A stretch of 16,370 bases of DNA from an uncultured Mailhella sp. (GCA_948482415.1 CAOMFZ010000030.1:1-16370), one strand, 5' to 3'. Counted from the first letter of the stretch, positions 1-7,349 are shown. Notes: generated by a model from the sequence alone, not told the origin. Program-made: numbers and translations.

Positions 1-1079
1 TGCAGGGTATCAGAAACAAAATGAATTTTTTCTTTTATAGTATCCAAAAGTGTCAAGGGAACAGGTTCTGCCTGCAAATCCCGATACCAGCGGCGAGTAA
101 CGGAACCGCCGACGGCAATGGGCAAAAATCCTAAAATACCATTGAGCAGCGTTGATTTACCGGAACCATTATGCCCAATGAGGGTCCATTGTTCTTTCGG
201 GTGAATGTGCCAGTTGATATGTTTGACAATTTCAACATGGTCTAGATAAATGCTTGCATTTTCAAGGATAATTTCCATTGCCTGATCTTGTTTCTTTTCC
301 GCCTGCACTTTTTGGGGCTGGTGATACAGTTCTGCCATTTTGAGAAGTTCGCTTTGATTGTCATTATCAATAAGGCTGAGTTTGCCCTGCTTCATTTCAT
401 AGCAATGTTTGATAAAGGGGGGCAAAGGAAAAAGGTGGGTGGTTAAAACAATAGTTGGCTTATGGGCAAGTTTGCTTGCGGCAAGTTTTTCCAGAGTTTG
501 CCGGAATAGCTGCTGTGTTTTTTCGTCCAAACCGTTTAATGGTTCGTCAAGCAAAATAACAGGGCTTTTTTTCATGAGTGCCCGGGCTATAAGCATAATC
601 CGAAGCTGTCCCTGAGAAAGTTTATTAATTGGGGTATAAAGCAAATATTCTGCACCTAATTGTTTTGCAATTTCAACAGCCTGCAAAACTTCTTCTGAGC
701 TCGGCTCACGGTAGAGAATATAATCATTGCTGCAGGCAGCCAAAACAATTTCAAGGCAATTCACATTCCAGTCCTGACGGGCATAATAATCCTGCTCTTT
801 GGGAGAAATAATTGCGCACATTTCGCGTGCGGAAAGCGGGGCGTCACTTGGCTTGCCGTTTTCATACCAATAAATTTTTCCGCCGTTTTTGGGACCGGGA
901 TAAATTTCACCGCGCATGACCTGTAAAAACGTAGATTTTCCTGCGCCGTTTTCACCAATAATGGCAACGTGTTCGCCTTGGTTCAGGGTAAAATCTATAT
1001 GGTCAAGGGCAAGGATTTCTTCTTTATTTTCCGTGTAATAGGAAAAAGTCAGTGCGTGTGTTTCAATGAGTTTTGGCAT
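1..1079 (-). CDS. Tandem-ABC ATPase, ModF/PhrA-like (3' end beyond window)
   Basis: This is an ATP-binding protein with two ABC nucleotide-binding domains in one chain. The frame is open from an ATG at 1079 to the window edge, giving 359 complete residues with the C-terminus missing. Domain 1 has Walker A GENGAGKST at residues 42-50, the signature LSQGQ at 154-158 and Walker B ending LLDEP with D178/E179. Domain 2 begins near residue 270 and shows a second Walker A, GHNGSGKST, at 302-310; its signature and Walker B lie outside the window. The second half resembles E. coli ModF (PhrA) in layout and wording. No membrane segment is visible, so it would be cytoplasmic, either partnering an unseen permease or acting without one. 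It starts 14 bases after the PHP phosphatase stop, so it is probably co-transcribed. The substrate cannot be told from the sequence; the link to molybdate is only by family resemblance. Confidence 0.9.
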   Translation of the reverse strand, partial: MPKLIETHALTFSYYTENKEEILALDHIDFTLNQGEHVAIIGENGAGKSTFLQVMRGEIYPGPKNGGKIYWYENGKPSDAPLSAREMCAIISPKEQDYYARQDWNVNCLEIVLAACSNDYILYREPSSEEVLQAVEIAKQLGAEYLLYTPINKLSQGQLRIMLIARALMKKSPVILLDEPLNGLDEKTQQLFRQTLEKLAASKLAHKPTIVLTTHLFPLPPFIKHCYEMKQGKLSLIDNDNQSELLKMAELYHQPQKVQAEKKQDQAMEIILENASIYLDHVEIVKHINWHIHPKEQWTLIGHNGSGKSTLLNGILGFLPIAVGGSVTRRWYRDLQAEPVPLTLLDTIKEKIHFVSDTL

Positions 1080-1093
1080 ATTAAAGGCTGTTT

Positions 1094-1906
1094 TTAAAGG
1101 GCTGTTTCTTGTTTGATTCCGTTTTCAAAATAATGCTGACGGGTAAAGCCGTATTCTTTTGCGTATTCGTGCAGTTTTTGCAAATCTTTGGCAATGGTAT
1201 TTATGCAGTGTCCGTCAGAGCCGAAAGTCAGGGGCATAGCAATATCTTTGGCAATTTCCATCAGCGTTCTGCAGGGGTAAATTTCCTGACAGGGCTTGCG
1301 GAGTCCTGCTGAAGACACTTCCATGCACAGCCCGTTTTCTTTGCAGGCTATAAGGGCATCTTCCGCCAGACTTTTGTTGTTTTTTATCCAATCGCAAAAG
1401 GTTTCATTGCTGAATATTTTGATCAAATCAGGATGAGCGACAATGTGGAATAATTTACTTTCTGCCATTTTAATCATGGTTTTGTAATAGGCAGAATAAT
1501 ACTGATGCTTTTCTTGTTTGAGCAAATTCTTCCAGTGCCCTGCCTGATCGTCAAAGCCCCATTTTTTGATAAAATGTATGCCGGCAATGCGGTAATCATA
1601 CGGGTATTTATGGGCACATTCGTCCAGAAACTCACGTTCGTCTTCAAGCCAGTCCAGCTCAAGGGCAAGCAAAACTTTTGTGTCTGTGCTTTTTTGTTTT
1701 ATTTCTGTGACTTCATTAATATAGTCTTGAAAATGCTTATTTAAATGGTCACGGTATTCATTGGTATAATCATAGCCAAGAGGACGGGGAGAATGTTCGC
1801 TGAAACCATGGACATCGAGTCCTGCTTTTTTTCCTGCCTGAAACATTTCAAAAACAGTGTTGCTTCCGTGTCCGTAATAAGTATGGGTATGTAAATCTAT
1901 CAGCAT
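1094..1906 (-). CDS. PHP-family histidinol-phosphatase (HisK/HisJ type)
   Basis: This 270-residue protein has the complete metal-binding pattern of PHP-domain phosphoesterases: DLHTHT at residues 4-9 (H6, H8), SEH at 36-38, E83, H111 in GIHF, HPDL at 158-161 and SDGH at 230-233. The length and the GIHF/SDGH spacing fit the monofunctional histidinol-phosphatases that hydrolyse L-histidinol phosphate to L-histidinol, the penultimate stage of histidine synthesis, in the cytoplasm. HisI and HisG, two other steps of the pathway, are encoded about 12 kb away in this window, which supports a histidine role. It starts 6 bases after the exonuclease stop, so it sits in the same transcript. Other PHP phosphoesterase substrates cannot be excluded from motifs alone. 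Confidence 0.85.
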   Translation of the reverse strand: MLIDLHTHTYYGHGSNTVFEMFQAGKKAGLDVHGFSEHSPRPLGYDYTNEYRDHLNKHFQDYINEVTEIKQKSTDTKVLLALELDWLEDEREFLDECAHKYPYDYRIAGIHFIKKWGFDDQAGHWKNLLKQEKHQYYSAYYKTMIKMAESKLFHIVAHPDLIKIFSNETFCDWIKNNKSLAEDALIACKENGLCMEVSSAGLRKPCQEIYPCRTLMEIAKDIAMPLTFGSDGHCINTIAKDLQKLHEYAKEYGFTRQHYFENGIKQETAL

Positions 1907-1912
1907 AAAAAC

Positions 1913-2428
1913 TCACTTTAAAAGACAAGAGGTTAAAGGAAATTGTTGTTCGTTAAAATATATAAAAATAGATGCGCAGGCAGCCGCATCAGAAAGGGCA
2001 TGGTGATGATTTAAAGCAATGTTGAGAGCATTGCAGACGCAGTCCAAAGAATTTCTTTTCAAATGCAAAAATTTTCTTGCCCCTTTCAGCGTACAATAAA
2101 AAGGCATTTCAGGCACCTCTATATGATAAGCTTCGGCAGTGCCGTATAAAACGCCTTTATCAAAAGGGGCATTATGGGCGATAAAGGCGTCCGTATCCTG
2201 CAAAAATGCGGCAATGTCCTGCCATTGCTCGGCAAAGGTGGGCTTATCTCTCAGCATATCCCAGGTAATGCCGTGAAAATCCGCATATTTTATCCAGGAA
2301 CGGGGCGGACGGATTAAGCGATAAAAGCTGTCAACAATACGCATATCCTGTATTTTGACTAAACCCACGGCACAGGCACTGTCTCTGCCGTTGTCAGCTG
2401 TTTCAAAATCAATAGCGGTATAAATCAT
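1913..2428 (-). CDS. DEDDh 3'-5' exonuclease (DnaQ/RNase T-like)
   Basis: This is a 171-residue stand-alone 3'-5' exonuclease domain. The acidic and histidine residues of the DEDDh superfamily are all present in order: D7 and E9 in IDFETA (ExoI), D89 in AHNAPFD (ExoII), and H141 with D146 in HHHALSDAA (ExoIII). The family uses two metal ions to remove nucleotides from DNA or RNA 3' ends; the proofreading subunit of DNA polymerase III and RNase T are relatives. It is shorter than typical E. coli DnaQ and shows no polymerase-binding tail, BRCT domain or GIY-YIG domain, so I would not call it the main replicative epsilon subunit. It lies 47 bases downstream of selB and 6 bases upstream of the PHP phosphatase. 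A weak AAGAG lies 8 bases before the ATG. Confidence 0.88.
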   Translation of the reverse strand: MIYTAIDFETADNGRDSACAVGLVKIQDMRIVDSFYRLIRPPRSWIKYADFHGITWDMLRDKPTFAEQWQDIAAFLQDTDAFIAHNAPFDKGVLYGTAEAYHIEVPEMPFYCTLKGARKFLHLKRNSLDCVCNALNIALNHHHALSDAAACASIFIYFNEQQFPLTSCLLK

Positions 2429-2475
2429 TGTCTGCTCTTATCTGCTCACTGTCTGTACTGCTGTTTTGCGTGCGT

Positions 2476-4410
2476 TTACTTGCTTGAGCCTGTCTGTCGA
2501 AGCTTTCGCACATCACCTACCCGAATAGTCATACGCTCTTTATCAAAAAATTCAAGTACAGGAATGGCATATTTTCTTGTAAGACCTTGAGATATCTCTT
2601 TAAAATCACTTGGCTTCAGGTCTGCATTTTTTTGAAAGAAAAGGAACATATTGTGTTTGATCTGCGCTAGTTCAGATTGCAGAAAATACATGCCTTCCAT
2701 AATTTTTACAAGTTTTTGTTCTTGGATAAGCAAAGCCAGCACATCCAGCATATCTTTCTGCGGCAGATTGAATTTTTCCAAAAGCTCTTTCAGCAGAGGA
2801 GGATTATGGGGATTTTGTAAAAAGAGTGCGTAAATATCAGTTTTTAACGTGCTTTCCTGTGTAGTTAAGGAAACAGAATGCTCAGCAGTGCAAAGTCCGT
2901 CCTCAGAACTCAAAAGAGCCCCTTTTTTGAGTAAAACATTGAGAATATACTGGGCTAATTTCGCCGGTTCAAACTGTGCAAGGAGTGAAGCCTTCGGCAT
3001 ATATTGCTTGAGCGGTTCGTTTTGATGATATTCCTGCACTTTTTGGAGCATGGTCTGTTCATACTCCCCGGCATAGCTGTCAGCCAGATAGATTTTATTT
3101 TCCTTGTCATACAAAATACAACGCTTCTTAGCGAGTAATTGCTGCAAGCTTTTTTCAAGGTCTTTCATATCGAGAGGGCAAAGAAGTGCCAATTGTCTAA
3201 CCGCAATACCTTTTTTATTGCCTGCTTTGAGCTGTTCATACAGGGCGTTTTCGCGTTTTAGTGTGTCAAAAAAATCCTGTTCAAGGTTTAAGAAATTTTC
3301 AGGAATTTCTTTGAGTTTCGGAAAATCAGGAAGAGGATTTAAAATCATTGCTCCGGCAATGGTTTGCAGAGGAGAGAAGCTGCGTAAAATACATTTATCC
3401 CCAAAAACGCCGCACATAGGTTCAGAAAAACGGATTTCACACAGGCATGTCCGGTTTGGCTCCAGTTTTTCTTTATCTTTTAAATACAGTTTTGCCATGA
3501 CTTCTTTGGTGCCATGGTGCAGATGAATTTCTGTCCTGTGCTTTATTGCCCGCGGAGAAGAAGGCAGGGTGTGCAGTTTCACCAGCCAGCGTTCAGAGGG
3601 AAAAAGGGTTTGGGGAGTGGTGAGAATATCGCCTTTTTCAATATCGCTGACATTGAGACCCGCAAGATTAATCGATGTTCTGTGTCCTGCATACGCTTTT
3701 TCCACTGCTTGTCCATGATTTTGCAGCGAGCGAATTTTAGTGGGGATATTTTTAGGCATAATGCAGACTTCATCGCCAAGGGAAGCTGTGCCTGAAAGCA
3801 ATGTGCCCGTAATCAGTGTACCGTGTCCTTTGAGACTGAAAATTCTGTCCACAGGCAGGCGAAGCAAATCGTTTTTTCGCTTGGGCTGTAAAGAATAATT
3901 TTTTTCTCTGATTGCATCTTTGAGTGCGTCAAGTCCTTCGCCGGTGAATGAAGAAACAGGGAAAACAGGGGCATGTTCCAAAAAAGTGCCTTTGACTGCT
4001 TCCTGAATATCGCTTTTCGCAAGTTCAATCATTTCAGGCTCCACAGTATCAATTTTGGTCAGGGCAATAATACCGTCTTGTATATTCAGAAGCGAACAAA
4101 TTTCAATATGTTCCCTTGTTTGGGGCATGACACCCTCATCAGCGGCAATGACAAGCAGCACAAAATCAATGCCCTGCGCCCCTGCAACCATATTTTTTAT
4201 GAATTTTTCATGCCCCGGAACATCAATAATGCTCATGCGGATAGTCTGTCCGTTTTTGTCCGGCAAATCAAACCAGGCAAAACCCAGCTCAATGGTAATT
4301 CCCCGTTTTTTTTCTTCTGCAAGCCTGTCACACTGAATACCGGTAAGGGCATGAATGAGCGTTGTTTTCCCGTGGTCAATATGCCCTGCCGTGCCCATTA
4401 CTATTGCCAT
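2476..4410 (-). CDS. selB: Selenocysteine-specific translation elongation factor SelB
   Basis: SelB is the GTPase that carries selenocysteinyl-tRNA to the ribosome at in-frame UGA codons marked by a SECIS hairpin. This 644-residue protein has the G motifs GHIDHGKT (residues 9-16), DVPGHE (63-68) and TKID (118-121), followed by EF-Tu-like beta-barrel domains and a long C-terminal part (about 380-644) that fits the winged-helix array used to bind SECIS RNA. The length fits bacterial SelB. It begins 11 bases after the fliQ stop with an AGG-containing ribosome site, so it appears to be transcribed from the flagellar operon. The organism should also have selA, selD and selC; none is in the window, and I saw no obvious selenoprotein gene here. 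Confidence 0.97.
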   Translation of the reverse strand: MAIVMGTAGHIDHGKTTLIHALTGIQCDRLAEEKKRGITIELGFAWFDLPDKNGQTIRMSIIDVPGHEKFIKNMVAGAQGIDFVLLVIAADEGVMPQTREHIEICSLLNIQDGIIALTKIDTVEPEMIELAKSDIQEAVKGTFLEHAPVFPVSSFTGEGLDALKDAIREKNYSLQPKRKNDLLRLPVDRIFSLKGHGTLITGTLLSGTASLGDEVCIMPKNIPTKIRSLQNHGQAVEKAYAGHRTSINLAGLNVSDIEKGDILTTPQTLFPSERWLVKLHTLPSSPRAIKHRTEIHLHHGTKEVMAKLYLKDKEKLEPNRTCLCEIRFSEPMCGVFGDKCILRSFSPLQTIAGAMILNPLPDFPKLKEIPENFLNLEQDFFDTLKRENALYEQLKAGNKKGIAVRQLALLCPLDMKDLEKSLQQLLAKKRCILYDKENKIYLADSYAGEYEQTMLQKVQEYHQNEPLKQYMPKASLLAQFEPAKLAQYILNVLLKKGALLSSEDGLCTAEHSVSLTTQESTLKTDIYALFLQNPHNPPLLKELLEKFNLPQKDMLDVLALLIQEQKLVKIMEGMYFLQSELAQIKHNMFLFFQKNADLKPSDFKEISQGLTRKYAIPVLEFFDKERMTIRVGDVRKLRQTGSSK

Positions 4411-4421
4411 ACTTTGCCTGC

Positions 4422-4691
4422 TTACCGAACATATTGGGGAAGATTAATGAGCAGATTGGTGGTAAAAGAAGAAATTCTTTCTAAAATCCAGGGAAAAGCA
4501 TAAATAAGCATGCCAAAAATAACGCAAAGTTTAGGGATAAAGGTAAGGGTTTGTTCCTGAATTTGTGTCGCAGCCTGGATAATGCTGACTATAACCCCTA
4601 CCGCAAGCCCTGCAAGAAGCATGGGCAAAGCAAGGGAAAGAGTAAGCTCAATGGCACTGCGCATAAAACCGATAACAAATTCTGGACTCAT
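4422..4691 (-). CDS. fliQ: Flagellar export gate protein FliQ
   Basis: FliQ is a small inner-membrane subunit of the flagellar type III export gate, assembled with FliP and FliR. The 89-residue product has the family length and two hydrophobic segments, roughly residues 12-35 and 50-72, separated by a short polar stretch containing QIQEQTL. The start is well placed, with a purine-rich GAGGGAGA ribosome site just before the ATG and 18 bases after the fliP stop. In many genomes fliR and flhB follow fliQ; here selB follows directly. Confidence 0.96.
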   Translation of the reverse strand: MSPEFVIGFMRSAIELTLSLALPMLLAGLAVGVIVSIIQAATQIQEQTLTFIPKLCVIFGMLIYAFPWILERISSFTTNLLINLPQYVR

Positions 4692-4709
4692 ACTATCTCC
4701 CTCATATCT

Positions 4710-5483
4710 TTAGAAAAGAAAACTGTTTACAAGAGAACCGATAATCAAGTTCCAGCCGTCAACAATAACAAAAAGGAGAAGCTTAAACGGCATGGAAACC
4801 ATCATTGGCGGCAGCATCATCATACCCATGGCAAGCAGGGTACTGGAAACCACCATATCCACAATAAGGAAAGGAATATAAATTAAAAAGCCAATGCTGA
4901 AAGCAGTCTTTAATTCACTGATAACATAGGCTGCTGCCAGCATAATGGTAGGAACTTCATCTTTATTCTGAGGAGCGTCCATTTTGGCGATTGAGTAAAA
5001 AAGGGATAAATCTTTTTCTCTGGTATGTTTAAACATGAAATTGCGCAGAGGAATTTCTGCTCTCTGCAAAGCTTCGTCAAAGCCAATCATTTCCTGCAAA
5101 TAGGGCTGCAGGGCATTGTCATTCATATCTTTTCCCACAGGGTACATAATAACAACAGTCATAAAAATCGCCAGACTGGCTAAAATTTGCGTGGGGGGGA
5201 TTTGCTGTATGCCCATGGCCTGACGTATGAAATGGAAAACAATAATTATACGGGTAAAGCTTGTCACTGTCATGGCAATGGCAGGCGCAAGGGATAAAAT
5301 TGTGAAAAGGAATAAAATTTCAAGGCTGAGCGCAACAGCAGAGGGCTCAACTTCACCTCCTGCCAGACTCATGGTAAAGGTAGGAATTGCGGCAAGAACG
5401 TGGGAGGGAATAAGAATAAAACTAAGCGTGAGGAGTGTTTTTAAAGGGAACTTGCTCCATAAGCTCTTCAAAAGTTTCCGCAT
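4710..5483 (-). CDS. fliP: Flagellar export gate protein FliP
   Basis: FliP is the main subunit of the flagellar export gate in the inner membrane. I place the start at 5483 (257 residues) rather than at the upstream in-frame ATG at 5534: the 5483 ATG has AGGA seven bases upstream and leads straight into a signal-peptide-like N-terminus (basic start, then a hydrophobic run ending HVLAA), as expected since FliP is made with a cleaved signal sequence. The rest has the family pattern: hydrophobic helices after SAVALSLEILFLF, the segment FIRQAMGIQQIPPTQ, a polar periplasmic stretch containing MFKHTREKDLSLF, and a hydrophobic C-terminus with SELKTAFSIGF and MMMLPPMMVSMPFK. Even with this start it overlaps the 3' end of fliO by 62 bases, suggesting translational coupling. 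Confidence 0.96.
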   Translation of the reverse strand: MRKLLKSLWSKFPLKTLLTLSFILIPSHVLAAIPTFTMSLAGGEVEPSAVALSLEILFLFTILSLAPAIAMTVTSFTRIIIVFHFIRQAMGIQQIPPTQILASLAIFMTVVIMYPVGKDMNDNALQPYLQEMIGFDEALQRAEIPLRNFMFKHTREKDLSLFYSIAKMDAPQNKDEVPTIMLAAAYVISELKTAFSIGFLIYIPFLIVDMVVSSTLLAMGMMMLPPMMVSMPFKLLLFVIVDGWNLIIGSLVNSFLF

Positions 5484-6054
5484 GATTTGTTCCTGTTTTT
5501 GAAAGCAAATTAATATTTTTTTCTGTAACGCCAAGTACCAGCCTGTCGCCTAAGACATTGACAATAACAATGCTTTTTCCCTGTCCTAAAGGAAGCTGTC
5601 CTTCTAAATACATGCTGTCACGGGGCAGAAGTTTTTGATTGGGCAGAAATCTGCCGTTGCCGTATTTGCGCATTAATTTGAGGATATACCAAAAAACAAA
5701 TAAAAGCAAAAGCATTATGCCAATGCCCTGAAAATAGTTCCCCCAGCCAAAGCCCGGCACAGGTTCCTGAGCAACAGGGAAGAGAGGATCATTTTTTATT
5801 TGCTCTTTCTGGTTTTGCAGCGTTTTATCCTGCAAAGTATCCTTTTCGGAAACGGCTTTGTTTGTGTCTGTTTCTGGGGAAATTTGATTTTGCTGAATTT
5901 GTTTTTCTGTTTCCTGACTTGCAAGGGGATTGGGATTTATAATTTTATCCTGACTATTGAGGGCAGCCGGTTCTTCGGCAAAAGAAATTTGCGTGAAAAA
6001 ACACACTGAAAAAAGCAGGGCAATGAATATAAAAAAAGTATGTATTGTTTTCAT
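5422..6054 (-). CDS. fliO: Flagellar biosynthesis protein FliO
   Basis: FliO helps FliP assemble into the export gate. This family is poorly conserved, and the call rests on both form and place. The 210-residue protein has a signal-peptide-like start (hydrophobic residues 7-25, with a possible cut after FAEE), a Gln/Asn/Lys-rich low-complexity stretch to about 100, one membrane helix at about 110-128 followed by the positive KLMRKYG, and then a small beta-rich domain (PLGQGKSIVIVNVLGDRLVLGVT) that is the recognisable FliO core. It lies between fliN and fliP. Its ATG has only an AGG 13 bases away, which fits poorly; a two-codon reading frame fits that AGG better (see findings). A terminator-like hairpin precedes it. 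Confidence 0.9.
   Translation of the reverse strand: MKTIHTFFIFIALLFSVCFFTQISFAEEPAALNSQDKIINPNPLASQETEKQIQQNQISPETDTNKAVSEKDTLQDKTLQNQKEQIKNDPLFPVAQEPVPGFGWGNYFQGIGIMLLLLFVFWYILKLMRKYGNGRFLPNQKLLPRDSMYLEGQLPLGQGKSIVIVNVLGDRLVLGVTEKNINLLSKTGTNHAETFEELMEQVPFKNTPHA
5484..5494 (-). promoter_or_regulatory. Ribosome-binding site fixing the fliP start
   Basis: AGGA (5494-5491) lies seven bases before the ATG at 5483, inside the 3' end of fliO. This supports the 257-residue FliP rather than the longer frame starting at 5534. Confidence 0.7.
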
Positions 6055-6070
6055 GCCATTTTTTTAACCT

Positions 6071-6101
6071 AAAAAAAAAGAGATAACAAGTATCTCTTTT
6101 T
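6071..6101 (-). terminator. Terminator-like hairpin between fliN and fliO
   Basis: A perfect 11-bp stem (plus-strand arms 6075-6085 and 6091-6101, AAAAAGAGATA with TATCTCTTTTT) has a 5-base loop. On the minus strand the 3' arm continues into a run of nine T. It starts 9 bases after the fliN stop. The stem is AT-rich, so termination may be partial. Confidence 0.6.
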
Positions 6102-6109
6102 GAAAAAAA

Positions 6110-6652
6110 TTAACTTAATTGGGTTATTCGTTCAATCGGACTGATAATATCGGTAAGACGGACACCAAATTTTTCGTTTACAACAACAGCTTCGCCGCGG
6201 GCAACCAATTTGCCGTTGACAAAAATTTCCAACGGCTCACCGGCTAATTTATTGAGCTCAATAACAGAACCCTGCCCTAATTGAAGCAGGTCTTTAATCA
6301 GCAGTCTTGTTTTGCCAAGTTCCGCAGAAACGTCAAGAGGAATGTCAAGAATAAAGTCAAGTTCTCTTTTTTGGCTGTCCTGCGGCGTAATTTTTGCTAC
6401 ATCGGTTAAATTCTTATACGCAGGTTCAGTCACTTCTGCCGCAAGCTGTTTATGTTTTTTCTTAACTTCTTCCTGCTCATCGGAAGCTAAGGCAGCAGCC
6501 CATTCTTCTGCTAATTTTGCGTCATCACTGGCAGGAGCATTTTCTCCAAAATTTTGTTCATCCAAATCTGTATTATTTGCAGCTTCAGCTTCTAAACTGG
6601 CAGCCCATTCGGCAGCAAGTTTTTCGTCTTCAGACATTTCTTCTTGGCTCAT
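6110..6652 (-). CDS. fliN: Flagellar motor switch protein FliN with duplicated N-terminal motif
   Basis: FliN forms the lower C-ring of the flagellar switch and helps dock the FliH-FliI export ATPase. The C-terminal SpoA domain, about residues 95-178, is clear: DIPLDVSAELGKTRLLIKDL, QGSVIELNKLAGEPLEIFVN, and a closing GVRLTDIISPIERI. The N-terminal 95 residues are acidic and carry two near-identical short blocks, EKLAAEWAASLE at 10-21 and AKLAEEWAAALA at 45-56, with tryptophans at 16 and 51. FliN proteins usually have one such W-containing helix. The start has AGGA eight bases upstream and lies 11 bases after the fliL stop. At 180 residues it is longer than the roughly 137-residue E. coli FliN because of the extension. 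No fliM is seen beside it. Confidence 0.96.
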   Translation of the reverse strand: MSQEEMSEDEKLAAEWAASLEAEAANNTDLDEQNFGENAPASDDAKLAEEWAAALASDEQEEVKKKHKQLAAEVTEPAYKNLTDVAKITPQDSQKRELDFILDIPLDVSAELGKTRLLIKDLLQLGQGSVIELNKLAGEPLEIFVNGKLVARGEAVVVNEKFGVRLTDIISPIERITQLS

Positions 6653-6663
6653 ATTCTTATCCT

Positions 6664-7257
6664 TTAGTTAATGACAAATTCATTAAAATATATCTGCACA
6701 ACACGAGGAACACCGAGGATTTGGTTAAGGCGTGTTGAAATTTCATTTTTTACTTTCAGCTTTCCTTCTGTAGAGGAAAGTTCCGCGTAGGTTTTGCTGG
6801 AAAGTAAAATAATGATGGAATCACGGATACGCGCTTTTTGCTCTTCAAGGGCTTTTGCAGCGTCTTCAGTGCTTACCTCAATGTCAAAACCAACTTTTAA
6901 ATAACGTATAATGTCTTTATCGGCTAAGTTTATGGTTACAGTAGGGATAGTCACAATATTTAATAAAGTTTTTTGCGGAGATATGATTTGATCCCGCAAA
7001 TTGGAAATATTGTCGGCAAGTGTTTTTTCCTGCGGGGCAGCAGGTGCTTGTGCTTCTGCCTGCGGTGCGGCTGCTTCTGTTTGTATTGGCGTGTCTGTTT
7101 TTACTGCTTCCGGTACGCGGAGATTTAACCACCAATAGGTTGCAAGTCCGCCGAGAATGAGCATAAGCAAGATAAAAAGAATAATGAAAAATTTTAATTT
7201 GCTTTTCTTTTTAGGCTGTTCCTGGACTTGTTCTTCAGCTGGTTGTTCTTTAGGCAT
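6664..7257 (-). CDS. fliL: Flagellar basal body-associated protein FliL
   Basis: FliL is a single-pass inner-membrane protein that rings the stator and supports motor torque. The 197-residue product has a short charged cytoplasmic start (residues 1-22, Glu/Gln/Lys-rich), one membrane helix at about 23-43, an Ala/Pro/Gln-rich linker (about 60-80), and a periplasmic domain with the family features TINLADKDIIRYLKVGFDIE and a C-terminus ending in the IYFNEFVIN type. The start has GGAG seven bases upstream. It is the first gene of the fli block and lies downstream of two promoter candidates in the preceding gap. Confidence 0.94.
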   Translation of the reverse strand: MPKEQPAEEQVQEQPKKKSKLKFFIILFILLMLILGGLATYWWLNLRVPEAVKTDTPIQTEAAAPQAEAQAPAAPQEKTLADNISNLRDQIISPQKTLLNIVTIPTVTINLADKDIIRYLKVGFDIEVSTEDAAKALEEQKARIRDSIIILLSSKTYAELSSTEGKLKVKNEISTRLNQILGVPRVVQIYFNEFVIN

Positions 7258-7270
7258 TTTGTTTCTCCAT

Positions 7271-7290
7271 TTTCTGTAACTATACAGAAA
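7271..7290. promoter_or_regulatory. Operator-like 20-bp palindrome over the second fliL -10 box
   Basis: TTTCTGTA and TACAGAAA form a perfect 8-bp inverted repeat around ACTA. It covers the TATAGT box at 7279-7284 and lies 14 bases before the fliL ATG, a position where a bound dimer would block transcription. The regulator is unknown. Confidence 0.4.
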
Positions 7291-7306
7291 TTCTTTATAA
7301 AAGCAA
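7279..7306 (-). promoter_or_regulatory. Second candidate promoter closer to fliL
   Basis: TTGCTT (7306-7301) and TATAGT (7284-7279) on the minus strand are 16 bases apart, 21 bases before the fliL ATG. The -10 is good (5 of 6), the -35 weak. It is an alternative or addition to the promoter at 7321-7349. Confidence 0.35.
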
Positions 7307-7320
7307 TATTTTTATGCTTT

Positions 7321-7349
7321 GTTATAGTATCTGGTTGATTTTATAACAA
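7321..7349 (-). promoter_or_regulatory. Candidate sigma-70-type promoter upstream of fliL
   Basis: On the minus strand TTGTTA (7349-7344) and TATAAC (7326-7321) are 17 bases apart; the -10 matches 5 of 6 and the -35 matches 4 of 6. The two boxes lie within the arms of a 9-bp inverted repeat (7318-7326 and 7342-7350). No sigma-54 (GG/GC) or sigma-28 flagellar promoter pattern was seen in the gap. Confidence 0.5.

Noticed and set aside
2429..2475. Terminator or selenocysteine-related RNA after selB
   Set aside because: The 47-base gap shows no stem with a T-run, and no tRNA-like or SECIS-like fold was recognised by eye.
3973..4503. 176-codon plus-strand open frame across selB and fliQ
   Set aside because: It lies antisense to the strongly conserved SelB GTPase domain, has no recognisable domain, and is read as a shadow frame.
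6312..6671. 119-codon plus-strand open frame opposite fliN
   Set aside because: Its Ser/Ala-rich composition mirrors the FliN N-terminal codons, and no start signal or domain supports it.
7271..7290. LexA-type SOS box
   Set aside because: The CTGT and ACAG halves are 6 bases apart, not the 8 of the E. coli box, and the downstream genes are flagellar; kept only as an unassigned operator-like palindrome.
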